DNA from: Ulva prolifera
Lineage: Eukaryota; Chlorophyta; Ulvophyceae; Ulvales; Ulvaceae
Direction of reading: 5' to 3'
Length of the DNA stretch: 64,000 nt
Assembly: GCA_023078555.1 (NCBI GenBank)
Contig: CM041200.1
Location: 1,868,001-1,932,000, forward strand
Position numbers and translations under genes: made by a program. Of the stretch, positions 1 to 11,900 are shown one piece after another. Every line of letters begins with the position of its first letter. The stretch's first letter is position 1. The notes beneath the pieces are model-generated. The model ran no database searches and had not been told where the DNA came from. It saw only the letters and a list, made by a program, of their open reading frames with translations.

Positions 1-690
1 AGGGTGGCGTGGTGTACAACCGTCAGGGAAAATAACATGGGGGGCTCGTGCTCACGTGTACATTAAAATGTTTCATGATGGATGTTGCACGAGCATGGCA
101 CTGCCAGCTTTGCGTCATGCTATCGTAGAGCTCTACAGAGTCACGATGACTCTGTCCGGAGTGCGGGTGACTGTCCTGCCTGGCTGGACCGAGCAATTCG
201 ATGGCATCGCTCCTCGCCATGTACAGCATACAGTTCACCGCAGGCAAAACAATGTACCATGTGAGGTGCGTGCAAGCAACCGACAATTCGTGCAGCCAGG
301 TTGAAACAGCAGCGCGGAGGAGGAAACCTCGATAACACACCAGATGACGACAAACCATCATGCATGGTCGCACGCGGAAACCAACGCTATGGAAGGCCTG
401 CAAGACATGACCAGCAACCATTTGCATGGTTACACAATACAGCTGGAACCTGCCGCTGGCTTCTTTTGAGTAGGCGCAGCATTGCATCCTGAAGCTTGCG
501 GAGGTTCGGGCCGCTGTCAATACTCGGGGGCGAAGTGATGATCCGCGTGCAATAGGCGAACTATATTTGTTAGTAAGCAATTGATTTACTTGAGTTCGTG
601 CGCCTGATTTGGGCTCGAGCAAGAGGAGTAGCTTTTGTTTCGCCGGACCATCTCTAGCATTTCGAAGTGTCACTGACGGGGAACGACACG
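1..690. other. no recognisable gene upstream of the Rxt3-like gene
   Basis: No conserved protein motif was seen in any frame. A long open frame on the minus strand (673 to 23) has no recognisable domain, opens with a GTG codon and abuts the start of the Rxt3-like gene, so it is treated as chance. The last few hundred bases probably hold the promoter of the gene that starts at 691, but no defined element was recognised. Confidence 0.4.
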
Positions 691-2483
691 ATGTCAGGCA
701 AGCGACGAGACGAAGCCGCTGAAATGTATCAGCAGCCTGGAGTGACCAAGATCAAGCGACCTGCCGTACGTAGCCTGGCGGAGGATGGACGCATCGACTT
801 GAAACGCGTACGTCATTGCCATGCCAACGCTGTGTACCGGACCAGTAAGAGTGGAATTTGATCCCAGAGTATCTTCGCCTACAGCATGGCCGCTGCGTTG
901 TCTATATGCCTTGTCTGGGAAGGTGTTCCTATCTACTCGACTACAATGCATGCGCTGTTTGAGCGGCGGTCGGCACCGGTCGTTGTGTCATATACGGCCA
1001 TTCATCCAGATTTGTTGTTCAAGGAGCATATACATGGGTATTCCAACACCTTTCACACCGTTAACAGTTTGTAAGACGAAATGCCGTGACTTCACATGAC
1101 TCTTGACTGTGTGCTATTGCAGTTCCTCCCGGCTGATGACTCTAGGCATGAGTCCCAGAACCCTCACGTCCTCAACAATCGCGAACTCAAGGCTAAAGAT
1201 CAACCAGAACGTACCACAATCGAGTATCAACTAGGGAAACAGCTGGACATATGCAAGCAGCCAAAGGACGCATTCATTGAGGTGAAATTCTCGCGAGAGC
1301 ATCTGCAGCAAGCAGCGCGGCAAATGAAAAAACGCAACTTGTGGGGCACACGTACCTACACATCTGACTCTGACCTGCTTTGCGCCTTGGTGCATATGGG
1401 TTATCTCCCGGCTCGAGCTTTAGAACCGTCATTCTCTTGGCCAGAAACGATGAGAGAGCTAAATGCAATTTTACAGATTTGCAGCAATGATCCTCCATTC
1501 ACTGGTGGTGTTCGCAACGGAGTTCGCAGCAGATCTTGGGATCAAGAATGCTACATGTGCGGTTTTGTTATTCGCCGATGCTGGATGGCAGTTCTCCTTC
1601 CGGGGGCATCAGCTGGGGTATGGTACTGGCTGCTTTGTTCTCGAGCTGACCTTGGCTACAAATCTGCCGATCTTTCAAAATGTCGGGCCATGTTTGCACC
1701 TGAATGGCCAGACTTGTGCAGGGCAATTTAGGCAATTCGTCTGTGGACGTCGAACTAGACAGCCTGCCAGACCACTCAGAGCCCGAGGCAGCGAAACCCT
1801 ACTTCATTCTGTCCCACTTCGATCATAGGATCTCCACCAGACAGGTGACTTTCCATGGGGGGATTAACCGGCGCCGCACACAAAGTGAAGTGGCAACAAT
1901 TCTTTACAACCTGGTAAATGAGCCGTGGCTGAAGTACACACCGTCGCTTATTGCTGACTGTGGATTTGCTGCACATCTGTACACAGTTTCCAAGTTCCAG
2001 AGGGAAGCTCTGTATATTGAAACAGAGAGGTGCGCCTTGCTCTCGGCTGGGACTGGGAACCCGGCTTTGAACTGTCATGGACTTCTTCTTTGTACTGCTG
2101 TAGAATAATTCATCTGATCCTGCATCATGTCCTTCTGCAGGATGCGATACGAAATATGCATGATCTCGGATGCGAAGAAATCTTCAGACACTCCAAGCGA
2201 TCTGACATGTTTGGCGTTTTATGTGTGTAAGGAAATCTTGCCGGAAGATATTCACACACAGAGTGGCGTGCCTCTTCCAGCAGACCAAAAAGACTGCGTA
2301 TGTCCTTGTGTGGCATGGGAAGACCTGCAGGTACAGGCTCATCTCCGTTGTCGCTTTGTTCAATATGAAAATGCAGTTGCCCTGAGTGAAGATCTTGAAA
2401 AAAACGCTCGATGCAAAAAACGCTCTTTGTCCTCAACGCAGCTCTTATATTTTGCAGTGGGGAGCCACATCTCTGGTGATTGA
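691..2483 (+). CDS. RXT3: Rxt3-like histone deacetylation complex protein
   Basis: Likely a nuclear subunit of an Rpd3L/Sin3-type histone deacetylase complex, by homology to the Rxt3 family. Proposed exons are 691-807, 1123-1617, 1722-2029 and 2141-2483, with phases that fit, giving about 420 aa. Family signatures seen are LWGTRTYTSDSDLL (residues ~112-125), VRNGVRSRSW, then LVNEPWLKY with an IADCG stretch. The sequence RYEIC is created exactly by joining exons 3 and 4, and SGVPLPAD with WEDLQV follows near the C-terminus. These match my memory of the plant Rxt3 proteins in the same order. ATG 691 is chosen because it opens exon 1; the same frame runs back to 667 without an earlier ATG. The donor at 1618 is chosen over a weaker one at 1591, so the exon 2 end is the least certain junction. 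It is convergent with the transaminase gene. Confidence 0.8.
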
Positions 2484-2940
2484 TGCAAAGCATATAAAAG
2501 ATGAACTTCGTGGTGTTTTGACAAATGGGTCGCGGGTGTGGACCATACCTGTGCTGCGCATGCATTGGCTCAAGGTAGCAAGCCCCTTTTAGCCGTCAGC
2601 TCCGTGGAAGTCCAGAAGCTTGTCTAGTACGAGAGGAGACTTGATGTCTTGCAATGAGACTCACTAAGGCAGTCTGAGCTTGTACTTTATGGGGCACAGA
2701 GAGATCTTTGCTGGAATGTGCTTGTACATACCAAGACTTTTTATTTTGATAGGATTCACTTTATGTGGCACGGTTATGGGCATGCCCGGTGTAGCATTGA
2801 ACATTGATCTGTGGACCATCCGCTCCAATCCACAGTCACACTAACGACAGCACTTGCGGACGGATTCATGTATAGCATTATTTGTCAGAGGCATTACACC
2901 TGCTGTGTCACGTGTGTCACATTTATACTTACACAACAAA
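2484..2940. other. convergent intergenic spacer
   Basis: This spacer lies between two genes that face each other, so it should hold both 3' untranslated regions. No coding motif was seen. No polyadenylation signal was assigned. Confidence 0.4.
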
Positions 2941-5297
2941 CTAGTCTTCAGTGACTGTGACAGACTTGGCCAAATTGCGAGGTTGGTCTACATTGTGGCC
3001 CCGCAGCAATGTCAAATGATAAGCCAGCAATTGCATTGGAATCGCGTTCACAACAGGTTGGAGAGGTTCGACTGTAAGTGGCACGTGCAACAATGCCCCA
3101 CCCTGGCCTATTCCTCCATCAAGCGCGCTCTTAGATACTAGGTCTTCCATGTCCTTGTCATCTTCGTTACACACAACGATCATCTTGGCACCCCGTGCTT
3201 TCAGCTGCTGGATCACACTCACCATCTTCCCATGCATACTGTCTCGAGTTGCAATCACGAGCACAGGGAGACTGGGATCAATCAGAGCCAGAGCTCCATG
3301 CTTTAGCTCCCCAGCATGAATGCCTTCACTGTGAATCAGGGCAATCTCCTTGATTTTCAGAGCCCCCTCTAATGCAGTCGCGTAGTTCATCCCACGGCCA
3401 AACAGTAGGATGCTATGCGTATTCTGCAGCTGCGTAGCAAGTTTCTGAACTTGAGCATCAAGGGCCAGTGCGTCCCGTAGAAGCTGAGGCAGTCGGAGCA
3501 ATTCATCAGCAAACCTGTCGCGCATTTCCCGTTTGCCGATCGAGTCCCGGACAAGGAGGAGAGCCATCATAACTAGGACCACAATTTGGCTTGTGTAGGC
3601 TTTGGTGCTGGCAACACCCATCTCATACCCTGCATTCAAGTGGATACCACAGTCTGTCTCACGAGACAGTGATGAACCAACTATATTGGTGATCCCAACG
3701 CACAACGCTCCAGCGCGCTTGGCAACGCGCAGCACAGCAAGGGTATCTGCTGTCTCCCCAGACTGCGAGACAAAAACAAAAGTATCATCTCGGAAAATTG
3801 GTCCCCGCCGGTCCATGAAGTCAGAGGCAATCTCGAGCACGACTGACTGTCCAACAAATCCCTCAAAAAGTGGTCGCATCGCCAGACATGCATGGTATGA
3901 TGTTCCACATGCAACAAACAGTACCCTGCGGCTGCTTCGGATGATGTCTAGCTTGTCCTCTAGGCCGCCCAGTGTGATACGGGGGTGGAGGTATGGGTCT
4001 CCTGACACCACAACCTGCAAGTTGTTGAGTCGTTCAGTTCATGCGCGGTCACGCGCTGTCAGATATCGAAAGATTCACACCCGCTTGACCCGTCCTAACA
4101 TTGTGGCTGCAATGGATTCTGGCTGCTCAAATATTTCCTTTTGCATGAAGTGTTCATAGTTCCCTTTCATTATGCTCTCAAGCTTCCCTTGCAACTTTTC
4201 CAGCACCCTGGGCACTGCGACTTCTTTGTCATCAGCTTCGACATTGAAGATGCCCCACCCTGCTCCTTTGATATGCAAAACATCGCCATCTGCCAACGCA
4301 ACTGCTTCCTGCAAGACAGAATCAATGACAGACTTTCAAATCTGGCCGTTCACACAAGAGAGGGAGCATGACTGAACAAGTGGTCATAGGCACGCACCCT
4401 GGTGTGCTCAATGATCGCTTTGTCATCACTTGCAATAATACACTCAAGGGTGTCGCGCTCAAAACAGTTAGACTCTGATTCCCGCATACGCCCAAAGCGC
4501 CTCGTAGAAGCTTTCGCACTGTCCTTCAGACCCAGGACAACTGGACTGCCCTTGCGTGCGCAGACCAATTCACCAGGGTAATATATACTCTGCACAAGAA
4601 TTGCGTATGCCCCCTCAAGCTTGCGCAGGACCATCATCACTAGCTCAGAGAATGGGACAACTTCTTCCAAGTTTGAATGAAGGTGGCTACACATCTTCGC
4701 TATAACCTCTGTATCAGTGTCTGTGTGAAAAGTCTCCCCCTCCTCCTCTAAAAATGCCCTGAGTTTGGAAAAGTTCGTTATGATACCATTGTGTACCACA
4801 GTGAAAGCTGCTTCAGGTCCAGACGTGATCGGATGCGAGTTTTGAGCACTGGGCTCGCCATGTGTTGCCCATCTTGTATGGGATATAGCTGCACGACGCT
4901 GTGCGATAAATCCGTGAGATTTACTGAACGGAGCAAGAACAAAAGAGAGAGAGAGAAAGAAGAACACACGAGAAATCTGCACATGCTCAAGCCGACTCAA
5001 TGCGTTTCACGTGGCATCCGTACCAACATGGTGTCTGAACTCCACGCCCACATCAAGTTCAGCTGCGTCCAGCTCAACCTTCAGAGATGGGATATTGCCC
5101 TTTGCTTTGATAATGATCGGGGCAGGCCCAACGGCATCTGCGTCGTTTGTAAGCTCGAATGGTTGTGACTCGATAGAAAGCCCGGCTGAATCGTATCCTC
5201 TGTACTCGAGCCTTCGCAGCCCGGTGAACAGTATGTCCAAGATATCTTTGCGATTGACTTGTTTACCAAAAACATAGTGCCCAAATATGCCACACAT
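2941..5297 (-). CDS. GFAT: glutamine:fructose-6-phosphate transaminase (isomerising)
   Basis: Makes glucosamine-6-phosphate from fructose-6-phosphate and glutamine, the entry step of the hexosamine pathway; expected in the cytosol. Exons on the minus strand are 5297-5024, 4888-4398, 4308-4081 and 4014-2941. All junctions keep phase and give 688 aa, close to the usual eukaryotic length. The start is fixed by MCGIFG, whose Cys2 is the nucleophile of the N-terminal glutaminase domain; [10 protein letters not shown] and [10 protein letters not shown] follow. The second half holds two SIS sugar-isomerase domains: ACGTSYHA near residue 366, SQSGETADT, then [21 protein letters not shown]. The C-terminus [10 protein letters not shown] is typical of the family. 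The joins HHV-AISHTRW and [13 protein letters not shown] recreate the conserved sequence across introns of 135 and 89 bp. No break or missing catalytic residue was seen. Confidence 0.95.
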
Positions 5298-6598
5298 CTT
5301 GGACCAAACCTCAGCTGGAAACTCACGGTAGCTTGCGGCACAGAGCGTAACTCCCTGATCGCGCTGGTGATCGCGCCAGGTCACTCCCTGACCGCGCCCA
5401 AGATGGGCGACGACGTCACTGCTAGTTGCAGCATCATGAAAGAATGTTATGGCGCAACTGTGGATTATCAAGTCCCGGACTTGTATGGTCCGCTATTCTT
5501 TACACAGCCGATGCTACGCCTGTCCCCGAAGAACACGCTGAATCTCAATGCATTGTCTGCGAGCTGCACTAGTTTAGCAACTGTTGCTTTTTATAAACAT
5601 TTGATTGCGTTCGGTGGTGGCAGCAGCACGCGTCTTGACCATGGTTGACATGCATATGCCAGGTGATACAGAGCTGACACGCTGCAGCGCCTCAGCCGGT
5701 TATGCGTCTTGCTTGCCGAGCATGATCATGCGAGCTCATACTTCGCGCGCGCTTGCTTCCATGCTCATGCATTGGGAGTTCCGAGCGTGTCAGTGCGGTG
5801 AGTCAGTGCACAGGGCCTATCTTTCCGGTAGGCCGAAAATCAGCGGGCTTTTCACCGGATTGACAGCGCGGAGGAAGCCCCACAGAATATGGTTGGCTAC
5901 CATAGTGCACATCGTGCTCCCGTTTAAAACGGGCCGGTTTCCTGGTTCCGGAGGGGTGCCAAGCACAAGAGTCCCACTCGTTGATTGAACAAATAAATCA
6001 GCAGTGGCATATTCGCTGCAAAAAAGGTCATATCTAGGTTGGTATGAAGATCACTGTCTGCAGACAACATGCGGGGTCACAGCGTTTTTTCTCGGCTTTT
6101 CGCACATCTGTCTTGATAAGCGATTGTACTAGAGGAAGGTAGTTATTCTACAATGAAGCCAAGCGATTTCGGGTTGAATTCTGACTTCTTCCATGTCTTG
6201 GGCTGCAACATTTCGCGAGTTCGCAGTTAGAGTGACAGTTGACCTTACATACTCAAATCTTGCCCCTGCGATGAGACAGATTGCAAAGCCTCAGATGCTT
6301 CCAAATGGTTGTCGAACGGGTTGGACGGTGCGCGCTGTTGTCTCGAAGCGAGCTCAGCGTCACTAGTGCCGGCGACTTGAAGAGGTTAATGTTCTGCGGG
6401 CTGCTCATTATCAAGAGCAGATGAATTCGTCCTGTGCTGCGCCGGTGCAGAGACTATCGAAATGGAAGTCCGGGCCATGCAGCCTGGCGTTCTTTGAGCG
6501 TCCCATTTGTGCTCCTGTCCGCAGGTCCTTGTCAACGGTGCTGCTCACTCCAGTGAGTATGTAGTCTTTGTCAGCACAGGTAAGCGATTGAGGCACGT

Positions 6599-6686
6599 AT
6601 ACCAGTACGTACTGGTATTTTGGTCGCTCGCTTCGCTAGCGATCAGTGTGTGGTGGCATTTTTGTAACGCTCGCTTCGCTCGCGAT
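6599..6686. repeat. palindrome plus two 19-bp hairpin repeats
   Basis: A perfect 20-bp palindrome, ATACCAGTACGTACTGGTAT, lies at 6599-6618. It is followed by two direct copies of a 19-bp unit (6625-6643 and 6668-6686) that differ at one base. Each unit reads CGCTCGCTTCGCT(A/C)GCGAT and can fold on itself. No coding sequence overlaps them. Confidence 0.7.
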
Positions 6687-7195
6687 ATGGGGTGCTACAA
6701 ATTTCGGTTTTAAGCGATGAAATTCACCGAATTGTTTAATTTTTCGCCTATAAGCTATATATCGCTTGTAGAAAAGACACTGGCGGGGTGCCTCAGGCGC
6801 ATTCTTCGTTGGTGTTCGACAGCTGCTGGAGCGATCGATTTCAGCTGCAGGTTTCAGCTGCAGGTTGTCTGCGAGATCTACATGACCTGCAAGAAGCTGA
6901 TCGATATCGCGATGTTCATGCTGTAGCATATGCTACAGCCAAATGAAGTTAGTATATGCATCTGACGACGTCGTGTAGTGAAGCTCTGCTGTGGACACAG
7001 AGGCACGCCTCCAGAAAGCTGCGGCTGCGCCTGTCACGAATCACAACTCCGTTTCGATTGAATTCGAACGCTGCAGCATCAGGGCACAAGTGTGTAGCAC
7101 GAACATGTGCGCATGTGCACAAGGCGACGCGTGCACGCGTCGGCATTGGGCTAGTGGCTGTACTGCAGTCATGATGGGACTGCAAATGAGACCCC

Positions 7196-7222
7196 AATGG
7201 AGTGACAATTTGTCACTCCATT
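7196..7222. repeat. 27-bp inverted repeat
   Basis: Two 13-base arms (AATGGAGTGACAA and its complement) flank a single central base. The symmetry continues imperfectly outward through a nearby GGGAC on the left and GTCCC on the right. It may be a remnant of a small foldback transposon or a transcript hairpin; the sequence does not decide between them. Confidence 0.6.
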
Positions 7223-8998
7223 ATGGGAGTCCCTATTTTAAAGCACAGTGCCGACCTCGAGCTCGATAATTGGACTGGACGTGGACTTTGACGCCTGCCG
7301 CGCGATGGGCACGAGTTCCAAGCGAAGTTGTCACCGTCGGCAGAGCTCTGCAGAAGGACCTTGATTAGCCATCGTACTTCATGCTATCCGAACTGTGTAT
7401 TCTTGAGATCGCAGTGTGCACAACCCTCTCGCACACCTCGCCACCCGCTGGCATGCCATGTCGACAAAACCCAATCCACGAGCATCAAAATAGAAGCAGA
7501 AACACATCAAAAACCCCCTTGAAACCACGACTACTCGCATCTCTGCTCCCCTTTCAGTGTACACTAGATGGCTAGCTGCTAAACAATCTGTCGAGAAAGA
7601 ATTTACCAGCCAGGCCAAGTATGTGAACTGCGCCATGCTAGCCTGCCACGCTGGCCCGCAACGCTACTCTGGTCTGCAAGATTGCCTCGGGAGCTCAGAT
7701 CCAAGGTCAGTGTATTTTAGCAGACTGAATAAGGGCAGGGCGCCGTGCCATCAGCCAATCGCAGAAGCCTGCACATGTCGGCATGTGTTGCACTTGTAGG
7801 AGTTGTACCAGTTAGACTAATCTCTGGGGCCGATGCCTCCCGTTTGTGGTGTTGTGCACCTCTGGAATGGTCCCAGATACGTGCTTTCCAAATTTGGAGT
7901 TCTTGGGCACGCCACGGTGACACCCATCAGAGCATACCCTCCGAGGCTGTCCTCCCGGGATTGCGCTTCATCGAGGCCAACCTCAACATGCCGCATATCC
8001 TGTTAAGCACGATCAGCTCTTTGCATACCTGTCAAGTGATCATCTGCTTGAAGCTGAGCTTCTGATCTTGCATATGTACTCCAACTGGCACCCGAACATG
8101 TGTGCGCTTCACCATCTCATGCACGGCGAGGGACTCCACCTTCACAAATCAGAGGCACTTTGTAAGTTTTTGCGCGCGCATCTCGATACCGCTATCCACC
8201 TGTCAACGGTGCTCTGATGGAGCGCCTGGCGCAGGGGGTTTGCGAGCGGTGCCGCGGGACGCATGGTGCATGCTTGTTTTCAACACCTAGGTCTCGCTGA
8301 ACCCAGGTGACTAGAGCCAGCTCCTGCCACCTGGTGCAGCCTGTAGACGTACTGTAGACCTCAGCTGACCGAGTAGCAAGCATTCGTACTGACATCAATG
8401 GAGTATCACTGCAAGGTCACACTGCATTAGTTCCAGACATCACGTTGAAGGTTTCTGTGTGCTTCTCTCAGACCTAGGCATTTGTGATCAGGACACTGCA
8501 CCCGCCCCGCGTTGCCTTCAGCTCGTAACGCACCGCAACACAGATCGTTAGATGCTATTTTGACTGCCTAACATGCATGCTTGCGGCCTGGTCGTTGCAA
8601 ATTTCTTGAAACCTACGCCGTTGGCTATGCTGCGTCTAGACCCGCCGTGGCACGACATCGAGGCTTCCTGTGCGTGTTCTCGTGGTGACGCGGCGCGCTA
8701 TCCGAGTAGCCCAGCCACGTACATGTTGTGCACCACACAACATCCCAGTCCGAAACTCGATTAGCAGTTGCGACATCCTGTCTTACAGTGAACGTGGTAT
8801 GGTGGACGACGTTTTGGACGACATGTTGCGCGCAATCAGAGCCATCGACTGGGCCAAGCTCCAGTTTTGCGACCAAGTATACCGCTCAGTCGGCTGAAAT
8901 CCTTGTGTGAGAGATGAGCCTGCCGCTGTATCAGCCGAAACGGAGAGGCATCGACCTTGACTAACACAGCATTGTGATGGGATAAAGGGACGTCAGCC

Positions 8999-11900
8999 AT
9001 GCCCAAAAAAGCAGCAAAGCGCAAGCTGGACGTGGCTCAGCGCACACTGTTTCAATTTAGTGCTTTTAAACAGTCGAAGAGTGTCGCATCTAGCCGTCCC
9101 AAAGCACCAGACTCGCATCGTGCTAAGAGGAGAAAATCAGACAGCACTACTCCGTACAGTGGCAGCTCCCGGCTGTATCAAGAACAGGAGGCTACCAACC
9201 GCGTCAGGGAGACACCCAAACAATCCCAGAGTCTGCTGCAGACACCCTCTATGCAGGTGCCAGTCGAATTCCGAAGCATCGCCCAGGTGGAGCTGCGAAA
9301 ATCTTTGCAGACCCTCAATCGCGAACAAAAAGGTCAATATTTCCTTACAACGGCCTGATGCGACAGAAACTTGCAATCTGGTGTCATACAATGTTAACAC
9401 TGGCGATTTTGTCAATTTATGTCCGAAGTATATGTTCTGTCAACCTATCATCAAAACATCCTTTCTATCTTTTTCGCGGAAAATACCTGACACTTTGCAG
9501 CTGCTGTGGATGCACCATGGAGGAGCCCCATTGCGGTTTTTGCGGGAGCTGGGACCGGAAAAACCACAGCTCTGATTGCACGCATATGGAATATGGTGAC
9601 ACAGGGTATCACGCCAGGTATGTTTCAGTGCAGCAATTCTGCATGACAACGTGAATGATGAATGTTCCTTGGGACTAGCAACAGCATATGCCCTGAATCC
9701 GCTGCGCGCAATCTGCAGACAAGTCCGACAGGCAATACATTTTCTGTCCACCACATCGCAGCATTCGCATGCAAGTGCATATTTCGATGATCCAGACTCA
9801 ATTGCTAAATGCCTCATCACAGTGCAGAGTCTATCCTTGCAATCACATTCACCCGGAAGGCCTGTCAAGAAATCAAGGACCGGTTGTCAGTTGACAAGCT
9901 CGGTTGCAAAGTTCCTGTGAATGTCTTTACGTTTCATGGGTGGGCAATCCGGTTTCTACGGATGAAGCGTATTCGTGAGATGGCGGGTGTTCCAAAAACG
10001 CTTGTGATCTGGGCTCCACGTGATCAGAAGGAGCACATGGCGCAAGCTTGTCAGAGGGCAAGGGTAGACCATGAATTGCTGCCTCAAGCCCGGCGGGTGA
10101 TGGGCCTTCCAGTAACAGGGCAGACTTCTCCAGATGAAAGCTGGAAAGAGCTACTCTGCAAAGCTTTCACAGACCCTGCCATTCGCAATAGCGTGCTGTG
10201 TGCACGGGAACGTGCGAAGGACAGGGTGAAAGCTGCTTTGAAAGAAGTTGCTTCTCCTGAAAAAGATGCTGACCAGGAGGATGGCGAGCTCGAGACAAAG
10301 GATGCTTCAGCAGAGTATGCACGCCAGCATGCTGGCACTGCCAATGCATATCCTGTCGAAAAGACCAGCACTTCAATTGTACAACAATATGGTGGGTCCT
10401 GCCCTTGTGGAGTACCAGAAATCGACGCGCTTATCACTGCACTACTGGTTCCGAACCGATTGACTGATTTGCTGATGACTTCAGGATCTCTGAGCGGCCC
10501 TGCGGCAGCCCCTGGGGCGTCCACAAAGCCTTCAGCAAAATTACGCCACATCCACACCACACCAAAAGTACTTGCTGCAGTCGATGGAGGCCTGTCTGAT
10601 TCTGATGCTGAGGAGGCGGACATCGGTAATGAACATTTGAAGAGTTCCCATCGGTCAGGATGTGGTCATTGGGTTGAGATTCTGTTTCCTGACGGCAGCA
10701 TTGATACTTGGACACTGGTTGCAAAGGAGCTGCTGACGGTATGGACCATGTTGGTCATGTTTCCGGAAATATGCTCACGGAGTCTGCTTGTGCTCGATGA
10801 GAGCTCCCCAGTCACACTTTCCTGTAGACATACTGCAGGCAAGAGTGTGGCATTGAGATTATTGTTTCAAAACAAGGAAGCAGCAGTGGTGTTGGGAAGG
10901 CTGCACGAGATAGAATCATCCATCATCGGAAACATTTTCTGTTCCACAAAGCGCCTGCCGATGGAGCCCCTGCACACGCTACAAAACTTGACCCTGCAGC
11001 AATAAAAGCAAAGGTATGCCATTGAGAGTGCCAGTACACTGGTACTGCATGCACTAATAAGGGAAACACTCAGGCAAGTGCACGCGAGTACACAATCTCC
11101 ATTTCAAGTCTGCAAACCTGGATTATTGTGTTTATACGTATTCAGTGCTGCAGTTGTGAATTTCACTGGAGTGTGGATACTGGTGCTACTAGCCTGCTTT
11201 CGTGCTACAATTTCCAGATCACGTCAAGACAGATACTATTGACTTTTTGCTGCAATCATGAATGCTAAATCACAACGATTGCAGGCATCAGCACTGGTGC
11301 AGTTTCGAGACTGGATACGGAAGAACAACGCTGAGGTACACCACTGCTCTTGGATGAGTTGCTTGTGGCTCCAGCCTGAAGCAAAAGGCTGCTTGGTGGA
11401 AAGAATGCTAAATGAACTGACTGTAAGCATGTGTCTGCAGGGGCTGGAGCCGGAAACATTTCAGACGGTTGCCAACAAGTACTATGATGCCAGAATGAAA
11501 CTTCTCGGGGCCTTGGACTTTGATGAAATGCTGGCGCTGGTAGAGCATCTGTTGGACACCAATGTAGAGGCTTGTGGCATTGCAAGGACAATGTATCAGC
11601 ATCTACTTGTGGACGAATTCCAGGTTGGCTCTCAGGTCCCCGCATATGTCACTACCCAACTTGGGCTGTTGCATGGTTGACGTCATGACGCGTCAGCGCC
11701 TATCACTGTGACACCACCTGATATATGCTACCTGTGCCACAATAACACTCAGTCTGCGGGAAGCTTGTTCATCGCCGGCAAACGCGCTCTAAGCGCGACG
11801 ATGGGCACGTTTTGGTGGGCAAAACACAGCATGTGTGTTGTGTTAAGTGTTTGTCCCACGCTGCTTGCAGTGGCGGTCGATAGCATGGCTTGCACACGCA

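Larger units (their letters stand above)
5298..8998. other. 3.7-kb gene-poor spacer
   Basis: No recognisable protein family was found on either strand. The left end should carry the transaminase promoter and the right end the helicase promoter. It contains several palindromes (6599-6618, 6625-6686, 7196-7222). One stop-free stretch of 98 codons (7921-8217, +) includes a 49-codon ATG-started part from 8071, but it matches nothing I know. A gene with short exons cannot be excluded. Confidence 0.35.

Noticed and set aside
23-673. 216-codon minus-strand open frame
   Set aside because: It opens at GTG, has no recognisable domain, and begins 18 bp from the start of a well-supported gene on the other strand; most likely chance.
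1463-1828. Alternative + frame over exon 2 and intron 2 of the Rxt3-like gene
   Set aside because: It lacks the family motifs, which lie in the spliced frame.
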